64,000 nt of DNA, taken from contig CAWIIO010000010.1 in NCBI GenBank assembly GCA_963836265.1, positions 124,001 through 188,000 of the forward strand. Direction: 5' to 3'. Within the stretch, counting starts at the first letter, position 1. Each line of letters begins with the position of its first letter. The stretch is from CAIWHR01 sp963836265 (lineage in GTDB: Bacteria > Pseudomonadota > Gammaproteobacteria > Burkholderiales > Casimicrobiaceae). The position numbers and the translations under genes are program-made. Under the pieces are notes generated by a model. That model worked only from the letters and a program-made list of their open reading frames with translations. It did no database searches and was not told where the DNA came from. This document shows positions 9,270 through 17,281 of the stretch, piece after piece.

Positions 9270-9848
9270 ATGGCGTCACCGGCGCTCACCGATGCAGCGC
9301 TCATCGCACGCGTCGTCGTCCACGATGACCGGCACGCGTTCTCGGAACTCGTGCGGCGCCACCAGTCGGCCGTGCGCGCGACGCTGCGCCGGCTCACCGC
9401 CGGGAATCACGCGCTCGCCGACGATCTTGCGCAGGACACCTTCATGCTCGCCTACCGCAACCTGAAATCATTCCGCCAGGAAGCACAGTTTCCGACCTGG
9501 CTCTATCGGATCGCGACCAACGCGTTCCTGGCCGACGCGCGCAAGCGCAAGGAGGAGCTCCTGGGCGACCGCGACGCGAATCTCGCCGACGACGACGTGG
9601 ACGCGGCGGATCCACAGGCGCACGGCGGCGACCACGCCCGGGGCGCCGCGCTGAAACTGGATCTCGAGCGCGCGATGGCGATCCTCTCCGATGCGGAGCG
9701 CGCCGCGATCGTCCAGTGTTACCATAACGACTTGTCGCACGAGGAAGCGGCCTACGTGCTGGATTGCCCCGTGGGCACGGTGAAGACGCACATCCTCCGT
9801 GCGAAGCAGAAACTCAAATCGCGGCTCGCGGCCTGGGCACCCGGGTAG
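9270..9848 (+). CDS. ECF-type RNA polymerase sigma factor
   Basis: A sigma-70 family factor of 192 residues from the ATG at 9270. Region 2 is visible as AFSELVRRHQSAVRATLRRL and ADDLAQDTFMLAYRNLKSF, with the -10-binding segment FPTWLYRIATNAFLADARK. An acidic linker follows (LADDDVDAADPQ). Region 4 carries the helix-turn-helix LSHEEAAYVLDCPVGTVKTHILRAKQKLK. It lies between a DUF6249 membrane protein and a small membrane protein that may be an anti-sigma-like partner. Its regulon is unknown. Confidence 0.92.
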   Translation: MASPALTDAALIARVVVHDDRHAFSELVRRHQSAVRATLRRLTAGNHALADDLAQDTFMLAYRNLKSFRQEAQFPTWLYRIATNAFLADARKRKEELLGDRDANLADDDVDAADPQAHGGDHARGAALKLDLERAMAILSDAERAAIVQCYHNDLSHEEAAYVLDCPVGTVKTHILRAKQKLKSRLAAWAPG

Positions 9849-9857
9849 ACGGAGACG

Positions 9858-10226
9858 ATGATGAGCGAAACACGCCCGGCATCGACGGACGACAGCAGCG
9901 ACTGGCTCGACCGCGCCTTGCGCGACGACGGGCGGATCCACCGGGCCGACTATCTTCCCGACGATGGCTTCACGGCCCGGGCGATGGCGAAACTGCCCGT
10001 CGCATTGTCGCTGCCGCGATGGCGCAAGCCGGCAGTGACCGCGCTGTGGGCAGCGGCAGGCGTGGGGGTCGCGCTTTCGCTCCCTGGCGCCTACGCCGAT
10101 TTCCTGCGCGAGTACCTGCGGATCGTTGCCGGACATCCGATCACGCTGGGGCAGATCGCAACCGGCGTCCTCATGCTGGGCATCGGCAGCTGGACGGCGA
10201 TGGTCTGGGTGCTGCGCCGCGGCTGA
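9858..10226 (+). CDS. Small membrane protein, possible anti-sigma partner
   Basis: A 122-residue protein starting 10 bases after the sigma factor stop; a second ATG follows the first immediately. The first 55 residues are polar and contain WLDRALRDDG and DDGFTARAM, a pattern seen in short cytoplasmic domains of sigma-associated membrane proteins. Two hydrophobic segments follow (AVTALWAAAGVGVALSL and ITLGQIATGVLMLGIGSWTAMVWVL). No zinc-binding HxxxCxxC anti-sigma motif is visible. Position and layout suggest a membrane partner of the sigma factor, but this is inference. Confidence 0.6.
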   Translation: MMSETRPASTDDSSDWLDRALRDDGRIHRADYLPDDGFTARAMAKLPVALSLPRWRKPAVTALWAAAGVGVALSLPGAYADFLREYLRIVAGHPITLGQIATGVLMLGIGSWTAMVWVLRRG

Positions 10227-10247
10227 GGCCCGCCGTCCACCCGCGGG

Positions 10248-10322
10248 AATAAGTAGGGTCAGAGACGAGTTTTGTTGGCTGCTCGATCAGATCGGGAAAA
10301 GTCGTCTCTGACCCTACTTATT
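10248..10322. repeat. Perfect 21-bp inverted repeat with 33-base spacer (REP-like, possible bidirectional terminator)
   Basis: The left arm at 10248-10268 begins AATAAGTAGGGTCAG and is repeated exactly as its reverse complement at 10302-10322. It lies between convergent genes, ends directly at the TAA of tonB, and would fold into a long hairpin that could end transcription from both sides. The core GGGTCAGAGACGA also appears as a single arm at 2516-2536, so it is a dispersed element rather than a one-off terminator. Confidence 0.8.
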
Positions 10323-10967
10323 TTAGTCGGCCAACTTGAAGTTCACCTCGACCTCGCCGACGTATTTCTCGCCCTCGGGCCTGAATTTCCAGGTCTTGAG
10401 CGCCTGGATGACGGCGCGATCGAAATACCTCGGCGGCTCGGCGTAGGTGATGATGACGTCGGTGACGTTGCCCTTTTCGTCGATGTTGAGGCGCGCGATG
10501 ACCCTGCCCCGTTCCACGCCGGCCTTGATCGCGGCCATCGGGAATTCCGGGTTCTCGCCGCCTGTGCGCTGGATGCCGCGCCGGACGGCAGGTTTCGGCG
10601 CAGGCGGTGGCGGCGGCTCGGGGGCCGGCGGGGCGATCACGTGCGGCTCGACCGGCGGGGTCGGAGTCACCGCGGTGATCACCGGCGCTTCCTGCGTCAC
10701 CGGGGGCGGAACATCCGGCGGCGGAACATAGACTTCGGGCGGCGGCTTGACCTTCGGCGCCTCAATCTTCTTCGGCGGCGGCGGGGGCGGGGGCGGCGCC
10801 TTCAGTTCCTCGACGATCGTCGCGCTGAGCGGCTTCTTGATCACTTCGACGACGGTGCGCCCGAGTCCGCTCAATAGCGCCCAGATGACGAGCACATGCA
10901 CGAGGACCACGAACCCGATCCCGATCATGTGCTTCGTCGGGTCTCTTTGCTGCCGTGCGAAATCCAT
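10323..10967 (-). CDS. tonB: Energy transducer TonB
   Basis: TonB carries proton-motive energy from the ExbB-ExbD complex to outer-membrane TonB-dependent receptors. The 214-residue protein has a short cytoplasmic start, a membrane helix (MIGIGFVVLVHVLVIWALL, residues 14-32), a long Pro-rich periplasmic linker with PPPPPPPPKK and other proline runs, and a C-terminal TonB domain (GRVIARLNIDEKGNVTDV and ALKTWKFRPEGEKYVGEVEV). It is the last gene of a leftward exbB-exbD-exbD-tonB operon. The large receptor at 23484-26453 is a plausible client. Confidence 0.92.
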   Translation of the reverse strand: MDFARQQRDPTKHMIGIGFVVLVHVLVIWALLSGLGRTVVEVIKKPLSATIVEELKAPPPPPPPPKKIEAPKVKPPPEVYVPPPDVPPPVTQEAPVITAVTPTPPVEPHVIAPPAPEPPPPPAPKPAVRRGIQRTGGENPEFPMAAIKAGVERGRVIARLNIDEKGNVTDVIITYAEPPRYFDRAVIQALKTWKFRPEGEKYVGEVEVNFKLAD

Positions 10968-11008
10968 GTCGATTGACTCCAGTACGCTCCGCGGCGTTCG
11001 GGCCCCGA

Positions 11009-11443
11009 TTACTCGTCGATGAACTGCTCGCTGCCGACGACGCCAATCTTGGTGAGGCCGAGCCGCTGCGCCGACGCCATCACTTCGGCCACGGCGTCGT
11101 ACCTCGCGTCCTTGTCGGGACGGAGGTGAATCTCGGGCTGCACCGATTGCGCGGCCGCGGCCTTGATCTTTTCCTCCAGCGCGGCGCGATCCGGGACAAT
11201 CTCGCCGTTCCAGTAGATCTTGCTCGAGGGATCGACGTCGATCTTCACGACTTCGGGCAGCACGAGCGGCGGCGGCGGATTGCCGACGGGCATGTTGAGA
11301 TTGACCGCATGGAGCTGGATCGGAATCGTGATGATCAGCATCACCAGCAGCACGAGCATCACGTCGATCAACGGCGTCGTGTTGATGTCGATCATGACGT
11401 CCGGATCGGCCGATCCGCCCGGAGAGCCCACGTTCATTGCCAT
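11009..11443 (-). CDS. exbD: Biopolymer transport protein ExbD (second copy)
   Basis: A 144-residue ExbD/TolR family protein with one membrane helix carrying the conserved Asp (NTTPLIDVMLVLLVMLIITI) and a periplasmic domain ending near RLGLTKIGVVGSEQF. It would pair with ExbB in the inner membrane to form the proton channel that energises TonB. It sits 39 bases after the first exbD and 41 bases before tonB. The two copies are clearly related but diverged in the periplasmic part (ALEEKIKAAAAQSVQPEIHLRPD here). Confidence 0.92.
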   Translation of the reverse strand: MAMNVGSPGGSADPDVMIDINTTPLIDVMLVLLVMLIITIPIQLHAVNLNMPVGNPPPPLVLPEVVKIDVDPSSKIYWNGEIVPDRAALEEKIKAAAAQSVQPEIHLRPDKDARYDAVAEVMASAQRLGLTKIGVVGSEQFIDE

Positions 11444-11482
11444 GGCCTGTTCCTCTGGTTGGGGTTGCGCTCGGCGGAATCG

Positions 11483-11914
11483 TCAGCCGCCGCGAACGGG
11501 GGGCTCGGTGATGAAGCCGACTTTGGCGATACCCGCCCGCTGGACGGCGTAGATGACCCGGCCGACTCCGTCGTAGCGCGCGCGACCGTCGCCGCGGATC
11601 TGTACCTCGGGCTGCGGCGTCAGCACCGCGACCTTCTTCAGCCGGTCGATGAGCGCGGCGGTGTTCTGGATCCTGAGATCGTTCCAGTAGATGCCGCCTT
11701 TTTCATCGACGGAGATCACGATGTTCTCCGGCTTGGTCTCGCGGATCTCGTTGCGCTCCTTCGGCAACTGGACGGGGATCGACGTCGTGACGACCGGAAT
11801 GGTGATCAGGAAGATGATCAGCAGCACCAGCATCACGTCGACGAGCGGCGTCGTGTTGATCGTCGAGACGACATCGTCCTCGTCGCCATTCCCCGGACCG
11901 ACGTTCATCGCCAT
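11483..11914 (-). CDS. exbD: Biopolymer transport protein ExbD (first copy)
   Basis: A 143-residue ExbD/TolR family protein. The membrane helix with the key Asp reads NTTPLVDVMLVLLIIFLITI, and the periplasmic part contains LTPQPEVQIRGDGRARYDGV. It begins 13 bases after the exbB stop. Systems with two exbD genes occur in Xanthomonas and many betaproteobacteria; the two copies may form mixed dimers or serve different receptors. Confidence 0.92.
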   Translation of the reverse strand: MAMNVGPGNGDEDDVVSTINTTPLVDVMLVLLIIFLITIPVVTTSIPVQLPKERNEIRETKPENIVISVDEKGGIYWNDLRIQNTAALIDRLKKVAVLTPQPEVQIRGDGRARYDGVGRVIYAVQRAGIAKVGFITEPPVRGG

Positions 11915-11927
11915 GGTAACGGGCCTC

Positions 11928-12794
11928 CTAGGCCTTCGCGGGTGACTTCGGCGCGGAGAGCAGCACCGCGTGCAGATCGGCGCCGAAGCCGCGAACGTAT
12001 TCCATCGCCGTCTTGTTGCGGCGGACGAGCCAGTTGTAGCCGAGCACCGCCGGCACCGCGACGGCCAGGCCGAAAGCCGTCATGATCAGCGCCTCGCCCA
12101 CGGGCCCCGCGACCTTGTCGATCGACGCCTGCCCGGCGATGCCGATCGCGGTCAACGCGTGGTAGATCCCCCAGACGGTGCCGAACAGCCCCACGAATGG
12201 CGCCGTCGAGCCGACGGTCGCAAGGAATGCGAGGCCGTCCTGCGTGCGACTCTGGACGTTGTCGATCGCCCGTTGGATCGACATGCTGATCCACGTGTTC
12301 ATGTCGACGTTGCCGAGGAGCCCGGTGTGCTTGGAGCTCGCCTCCAGCCCCGTTTCGGCGATGAAGCGGTAGGGGCTGCTCTTCTTCAGTCCTTCCGTGC
12401 CCTGGCGCACCGAGGGTGCCTTCCAGAACGCCTTTTCCGCCTGTTTCGCATGGCGTCCCATCTTGTACTGCTCGTAGACCTTGGTGATGATGATGTACCA
12501 GCTGCCCATCGACATGATCGCGAGGATCCCGAGCGTGAAGCGCGCGACGATATCGCCGCCCTTCCACAGGGCTTCAAGGCCGTAGGGGTTTTCGACGACC
12601 TCGGTGGCCCGCGCGCTGGTGGCGGGCCTCGCGGCCGGTGCAGTCGCAGCCGGCGCCGCCGCCGATTCGGCTGGCGCAGTTGCGGCCGGCGCCGCCGGTG
12701 GTTGTGCCTGCGCATGCGCGAGCGGAACGACCGCAGGAGCGGCCACGATGAGCAGGGCCGCGGCCAGCGCGGCCCAACGGGTCGTCTTCAACAT
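11928..12794 (-). CDS. exbB: ExbB/MotA/TolQ family proton channel protein
   Basis: A 288-residue inner-membrane protein starting MLKTTRWAALAAALLIV. An N-terminal signal peptide is followed by an Ala/Pro-rich periplasmic segment, then the three-helix MotA/TolQ/ExbB core. Core features are GILAIMSMGSWYIIITKV, the family segment LATVGSTAPFVGLFGTVWGI and the final helix ALIMTAFGLAVAVPAVLGYN. With the two ExbD proteins it makes the energising complex for TonB. The long N-terminal extension is typical of ExbB variants with a cleaved signal. It heads the operon; the promoter should be in 12795-13319. Confidence 0.92.
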   Translation of the reverse strand: MLKTTRWAALAAALLIVAAPAVVPLAHAQAQPPAAPAATAPAESAAAPAATAPAARPATSARATEVVENPYGLEALWKGGDIVARFTLGILAIMSMGSWYIIITKVYEQYKMGRHAKQAEKAFWKAPSVRQGTEGLKKSSPYRFIAETGLEASSKHTGLLGNVDMNTWISMSIQRAIDNVQSRTQDGLAFLATVGSTAPFVGLFGTVWGIYHALTAIGIAGQASIDKVAGPVGEALIMTAFGLAVAVPAVLGYNWLVRRNKTAMEYVRGFGADLHAVLLSAPKSPAKA

Positions 12795-13319
12795 GATGTC
12801 TCCAGGCAAGGGATGATGTAATTGGAAAGGGTGGACCGGAGGGCCGGGTCTGCGGCGACCCCGGCAGCAATGGAGCGGCCCCCGTCAGCCGGACAGGCTC
12901 TCTCGCAGGCGACCTTTCCCCGGCGCAGGGGGCAGATGCTAATGGCGTCCAAGGCAAAAAGCAAAAATCCCGTAACAGTCATGCGCTATGCACGGCTCCG
13001 ACCGCGCACTGGGCTCGTTCGGTAGACACCGCCCGGCAGCCTGTCCCTCGTTCCGGTTTCGCCCGAATGCTGCATTGCGCGACGACGTTCTCGCGTGAGC
13101 GGCGCGATGGACGCCGAGATTCGGTGCTGATCGTTGCTGCAGCGCACGAACTGCGCCGTGCGACGGAAAACGCGGGAGCCCGAAAAGCATCGACCCCGCG
13201 GCAAGGCGGGGCCAAGGTCGATCCACAAAGCCTGCTATGATAGCGCGTCCCATAATCAATTGTCCAGCGCGAAATTGGAGCTCTCGCTTTAATCCAGTCG
13301 CGCGTGCCGGGGAGCCCCA
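12795..13319. other. Intergenic region between exbB and a divergent secreted-protein gene
   Basis: About 525 bases without a convincing gene. Short open frames on both strands have no family similarity. A TATGAT at 13236-13241 is a possible -10 element for the rightward gene at 13320, but no good -35 is seen at the right distance. A GC-rich hairpin (CCCCGC...GCGGGG) lies at about 13195-13212. The exbB promoter should also be here; I do not see a clear one. Confidence 0.4.
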
Positions 13320-13796
13320 ATGAAAAACAACCTCGCGTCCGCATTGCTGGTCCTTGCCTTGATCGCGGCGCCGCCGATCTGGGCCCAGGCAAAGCCGCCA
13401 GACGCAATGGACCTGCAAGCGCTGCGGACGGCAGTCAGGACCGACAAGAAGGCCCTGGTTGCCTCGACGCTCGACCTCACGCCTGCCGAGGCGAAGAAGT
13501 TCTGGCCGATCTATGACGCGTATCAGCGCGACCTCGACCTGACCAACCGGCGCATGAATCGGGCGGTCGAAGACTTCGTTGCGCTCAACAAGCCGCTATC
13601 GAACGCCTACGCCAAGAACCTCTCGGCGGAGCTGATCGCTGCCGACGAATTCGAGATCAAGGCCCGGCGAAAAATGTACAACAAGTTGATGCGGGCGCTT
13701 CCTGCAAGCAAGGCGGCGCGCTATCTGCAGCTCGAATCCAAGATCCGCGCCATGCAGGATTACGATATTGCGAATGCCATTCCCCTGGTCAAATAA
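13320..13796 (+). CDS. Secreted helical protein of unknown function
   Basis: A 158-residue protein with a clear signal peptide (MKNNLASALLVLALIAAPPIWAQA). The mature part is charged and helical, with LTPAEAKKFWPIYDAYQRDL near residues 58-77 and KARRKMYNKLMRALPASKAARY toward the end. This pattern recalls Spy/CpxP-like or DUF-type periplasmic proteins, but the LTxxQ motif is not present, so I do not assign it. The next gene starts within its last 23-29 bases, indicating translational coupling. Confidence 0.65.
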   Translation: MKNNLASALLVLALIAAPPIWAQAKPPDAMDLQALRTAVRTDKKALVASTLDLTPAEAKKFWPIYDAYQRDLDLTNRRMNRAVEDFVALNKPLSNAYAKNLSAELIAADEFEIKARRKMYNKLMRALPASKAARYLQLESKIRAMQDYDIANAIPLVK

Positions 13797-14349
13797 GCCG
13801 CCGGGGCCGCGTGTCCGCCTCTCTCCCCGGTGGATCCTCGTTCCAGTCCTGGCCTCGGCATTCGCGGGCGGCCCCGCGCACGCCGACGCCACGCGCGACG
13901 TGCTGGAGGAGATCGCCCGGTGCGCAGATGTCGCAGACTCGGCGGAGCGTTTGAAGTGCTACGACGCGGCAGCGCCCCGGGCCAAGAGCGCGCTCGCTGC
14001 GCCCGTGCCAGAAGCCAAGGAGAAGAGTCTTCTCGGGTGGTTCGGTCTATCCCGGCCGCCAAAGCCCGCGCAGAAGGCGGAAGAATTCGGCAAGCCCGCA
14101 CCTGAGCCCCAGCACTTGAACGAGATCACGGCAACCGTGGTCGAGTTCGCCAAGACGGCCCGGGGCAAGGCCCTTTTCATCCTCGACAACGGGCAGATAT
14201 GGCGGCAGCTCGACGCGGACGCCACCGAGTTACCCTACCCGCCGGCGGGCACGAAACCGAAGGTGACGATCGAAACCGGTTGGCTTGGAAGCTACAACCT
14301 CACCATCGAAGGCCGGAACGGCCTGATCAAGGTCTTTCGGATGAAATGA
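13768..14349 (+). CDS. Exported protein of unknown function
   Basis: A 193-residue protein overlapping the preceding gene; an ATG at 13774 is an alternative start. A hydrophobic stretch (WILVPVLASAFAGGPAHADA, ending near residue 41) is the likely signal peptide. The mature N-terminus has EEIARCADVADSAERLKCYDAAA, a Cys-containing helical motif seen at the start of many uncharacterised periplasmic proteins. The C-terminal half is beta-rich (GKALFILDNGQIWRQLDADA and YNLTIEGRNGLIKVFRMK) and resembles a small OB- or SH3-like fold. No function can be assigned. Confidence 0.6.
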   Translation: MRMPFPWSNKPPGPRVRLSPRWILVPVLASAFAGGPAHADATRDVLEEIARCADVADSAERLKCYDAAAPRAKSALAAPVPEAKEKSLLGWFGLSRPPKPAQKAEEFGKPAPEPQHLNEITATVVEFAKTARGKALFILDNGQIWRQLDADATELPYPPAGTKPKVTIETGWLGSYNLTIEGRNGLIKVFRMK

Positions 14350-14398
14350 ACCGTCGGCCCGGCGGACGGTGGCGGTCGATCGCCCCGACGCGCGACGC

Positions 14399-15112
14399 TC
14401 AGGGACGCGCCTCGGCTGTCTCGCGAGCCGGAGCCGCCGCGATCGCCTTGGTGCAGTAGCCGGCCCATTGCCGATACAGCGCGTCGATCCAGAACAGGTT
14501 CGTCACCGCATTGGCCGGGTTCGCGACCAATTGGCCGGCGGCGGTCGCCGGTGCCCCGATCTCCTGTGCGGTGCGGTGATCGACGACGCGTGCGAGTAGC
14601 GTCCCCGTCACCGAATCGCGGACGTCGAGGCGCAGCGTTGCCTCGCCCGCGTCCCTGACGTTTGCCCGCTGAATTCCCGCTGTCGGCTTGTACGGCGCGT
14701 TGACGTAGAGATCGGTCACGCTCGGCATGAGCCGAAGCACGCCCGTTCCAGGCGTCGAGGCGATCTCGTAGCCCTGCCTCCTGAACACGTCGGTGACCAC
14801 CGGGCCGAGACTCGCCGCGGCTTCGTCCGTGATTTCCTGCGCGTCCGAGGGCGAGAGCCACCGCGCGACGTCGCGCTGCGCATTGATGTCCTTGAGCCAG
14901 TTCTTCCTGAGCGCGACCTGGCCCGGGTCGACGATGACACTCCGATAGGCGGACAGGTCCGCATTCGGGCGCACGTAGACCTCGTCGAGCGTGCTCGACT
15001 GCACCGCGACGAGTCCGTCGCTCCTCGCCGGGACGGGCGCCGGGCTCTGGGCGCAGACGCTCGTCGCCGCAAGCGCTGCCATGGGTAAGACGAAAAGCAT
15101 CTGGCGATTCAT
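14399..15112 (-). CDS. DUF3313-like secreted protein
   Basis: A 237-residue protein with a signal peptide ending near TSVCAQS. The start of the mature protein, with SDGLVAVQSSTLDEVYVRPNA then LSAYRSVIVDPGQVALRKNW, matches the layout of DUF3313 proteins, which are envelope proteins often carrying a lipobox. Here the N-terminal Cys (VCAQ) could be part of a weak lipobox. The later segment GEATLRLDVRDSVTGTLLARVVDHR fits an outer-membrane-associated beta fold. It is convergent with the preceding gene. The function is unknown. Confidence 0.6.
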   Translation of the reverse strand: MNRQMLFVLPMAALAATSVCAQSPAPVPARSDGLVAVQSSTLDEVYVRPNADLSAYRSVIVDPGQVALRKNWLKDINAQRDVARWLSPSDAQEITDEAAASLGPVVTDVFRRQGYEIASTPGTGVLRLMPSVTDLYVNAPYKPTAGIQRANVRDAGEATLRLDVRDSVTGTLLARVVDHRTAQEIGAPATAAGQLVANPANAVTNLFWIDALYRQWAGYCTKAIAAAPARETAEARP

Positions 15113-15224
15113 GGGGCCCTCCTCTCGTTCGCTATGATGCGAACATTCATCCTAGCGAGTTTATTCGACTGCTGCCAGCGGCAGGCGTTCCGGCGCCGCA
15201 AACCGACCGCCACCGACGGCAGTA

Positions 15225-16361
15225 GTGGAGCCAACGCACGCGTGGGGCCCGCAGTTGCCGACAGAACATCCCGTCTCGATCGCCGATGGCCTGCTCGCGC
15301 GGCTGCCCGCGTCGCCGGACGCCTACCCGCAGAAGCTCGACCTCGTCGGCGAGAGGGTCTTGCTCGTCCGCTTCGACGAGGCGGCCTACCGCGCCGCAAG
15401 CTTTCTCGACGACCGCATCCTCGGCCCGCACGTTCAGGGCGCGTGGCTGCCGGTCGGCAGCGTCGCCGACGCAGCGCGCCGGGTGACAGACAGCCGTCCC
15501 GTCCATTTCATCTTTCACACCGGCCACGTCGGCTCGACGCTCGTGAGCCGGCTGCTCGACGAAACGGGAGAAGTGCTCTCGCTGCGCGAGCCGTTGCCGC
15601 TGCGGACGCTCGCCGAGGCCCACGATGTGCTGGGCCTTCCCGAATCGCTGTTGAGTCACGCGCAGTTCGAGCTCGCACTGACGCTGCTGATGCGCCTGTG
15701 GAGTCGCGGCTACGACCGGACCCGATCGGTCGTCGTCAAGGCGACGAGCAGCGCCGGGCGGCTCCATGCACCGATTCTCGCCGGAAACGAGCGATCGCGC
15801 GCGATCTACATGAACGTGCGCGCCGAACCTTACCTCGCCGGGCTTCTGGCGGGACAGAATTCGCCGATCGATCTGCGCGGGCACGGACCCGAGCGCATCG
15901 GGCGGCTGCAGGCGCGCGTCGACGCGCCCCTCGCGCCTCTGCACGCCCTGTCGATCGGCGAATTGGCAGCGCTGAGCTGGCTCGTCGAATCCTGGACGCA
16001 GCGCGACGCGGTGAAGCGGTTCGAAGGCCGGGTCATCGCAGTGGATTTCGAAGCGTTCCTTTCGAATGTCGTCGACGGCATGCGGCAGATACTCGGCCAT
16101 CTCGACCTGTCCCGCGACACGCGGTATCTGGCGGAAGTGGGCGGCAGCCCGGTGCTCGCGCGCTATTCGAAGGCGCCCGAATACGGCTACTCGCCGAACG
16201 TCCGCGCGGAAATACTGCGCGACTCGCGGCGCGACAACCGCGACCAGATCCGCAAAGGCCTGGATTGGCTCGACCGCCTGGCCCGAGCGGAGACCGCTGT
16301 CGCGGCGATCGTCAATGACATCGACGTCGTTCCCGCGAAGGCGGGAACCCAGCGGCGTTGA
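15225..16361 (+). CDS. Sulfotransferase-like P-loop protein
   Basis: A 378-residue protein from a GTG start. The PAPS-binding 5' phosphosulfate loop of sulfotransferases is visible in HFIFHTGHVGSTLVSRLLDE, and a later helix pair (SIGELAALSWLVESW then FEGRVIAVDFEAFLSNV) resembles the 3' phosphate region. No TPR or export signal is present, so it should be cytoplasmic. The acceptor is unknown. The last residues (VVPAKAGTQRR) are the translation of a REP palindrome that supplies the 3' end of the gene. It is the first gene of a cluster of sulfotransferases and hydroxylases. Confidence 0.7.
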   Translation: MEPTHAWGPQLPTEHPVSIADGLLARLPASPDAYPQKLDLVGERVLLVRFDEAAYRAASFLDDRILGPHVQGAWLPVGSVADAARRVTDSRPVHFIFHTGHVGSTLVSRLLDETGEVLSLREPLPLRTLAEAHDVLGLPESLLSHAQFELALTLLMRLWSRGYDRTRSVVVKATSSAGRLHAPILAGNERSRAIYMNVRAEPYLAGLLAGQNSPIDLRGHGPERIGRLQARVDAPLAPLHALSIGELAALSWLVESWTQRDAVKRFEGRVIAVDFEAFLSNVVDGMRQILGHLDLSRDTRYLAEVGGSPVLARYSKAPEYGYSPNVRAEILRDSRRDNRDQIRKGLDWLDRLARAETAVAAIVNDIDVVPAKAGTQRR

Positions 16362-16410
16362 TTTCGGCTTAACGACCACGCGACTGGGCGCCCGCCGTCG
16401 CGGGGGCGAG
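16326..16410. repeat. Pair of inverted REP palindromes (BIME-like)
   Basis: The first REP (16326-16352) reads GTCGTTCCCGCGAAGGCGGG and onward, and each unit is itself a hairpin. A second, inverted copy (16384-16410) reads CTGGGCGCCCGCCGTCGCGG and onward. They sit between two convergent genes. The first lies inside the 3' end of the sulfotransferase-like gene and encodes its last residues. The same type of unit occurs at 28791-28818. Confidence 0.75.
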
Positions 16411-16415
16411 GAAGG

Positions 16416-17081
16416 TCAGGTCGTCGACCACATGCGCATCAGATTCTGGCGCACGACATCCAGCCGGACGCGGCTTTCCCATTTCATCGTGAGCCCTTCG
16501 AGCGCGGCGATCTCGTTGAGCTCGTAGACCTGCGTTCGCCGGTGCTCGTCGGCGATGTAGCTCTCGATGAACGTGATCGACACCAGGCGCTGGCCGGTGC
16601 GAACCGGCACCACCTCGTGCAGCGTCGTCGAAGGGTAAACGATGGCCTCCCCGGGGGCGCCCTTGATGGGTATCGCCAGGTTGCCGACCTCGATCGACAG
16701 CTCGCCTCCGTCGTAAGTGGCGGGATCGTTGACGAAGACCGTGCAGGAAAGATCGGAGCGCAGGCGCTTGTTGCCGATCTGGATCAGCGCCGCATCGGCG
16801 TGGCCACCGTACTTCATGCCGGGCTCGTAGCGGCACAGGAGCGGTGGCGCGACATGCTTCGGCATCGCGAAGTCCATGAATTCCCGCGAGCGCCCCAGGG
16901 CTGCGTTGACGATCTGCACCGATTCGACGTATTTCGGGTCGCCCTGATCCGCTTGCAGATTGCTCTTCGTCTGGTTCGCAGGATTCGACGCCCGGCCATC
17001 GACGAAGCGGATTTCCCGCGAGAGCGTCACGAGCCGCGCCACTTCGGTCGCGGTCAGAAGATTCTTTATTTTCAGAAGCAC
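16416..17081 (-). CDS. PKHD-type Fe(II)/2-oxoglutarate dioxygenase
   Basis: A PiuC/YbiX-like hydroxylase of 221 residues from a GTG at 17081, preceded by an AGGCG ribosome site. Fe(II) ligands are visible as His94 and Asp96 (YGGHADAAL) and His155 (TTLHEVVPV), and Arg165 in RTGQRLVSIT should bind 2-oxoglutarate. Such enzymes hydroxylate peptide or amino-acid side chains, and family members are often located beside TonB-dependent receptor genes. Here a second, unrelated hydroxylase is divergent from it. The substrate is not known. The open frame continues upstream to 17294 but that part has no family similarity. Confidence 0.85.
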   Translation of the reverse strand: MLLKIKNLLTATEVARLVTLSREIRFVDGRASNPANQTKSNLQADQGDPKYVESVQIVNAALGRSREFMDFAMPKHVAPPLLCRYEPGMKYGGHADAALIQIGNKRLRSDLSCTVFVNDPATYDGGELSIEVGNLAIPIKGAPGEAIVYPSTTLHEVVPVRTGQRLVSITFIESYIADEHRRTQVYELNEIAALEGLTMKWESRVRLDVVRQNLMRMWSTT

Positions 17082-17281
17082 GGATCGCCTCGTTCGTCGA
17101 CATGTATCGATGCAGATCCTACACGCGGCCCTCCCACGTTCACAGTGGTCCCCGGATTCGGAGGCGCGCCCGGGCGCCCGCGGCCGCACGCGTGCTGGGA
17201 GGACCCATGAATTTGATATCCTCTGGTTCGCGATCGCGGCGGCCCGAAACCCACCGGCGCACAACCTTATCGGCATTCCCC

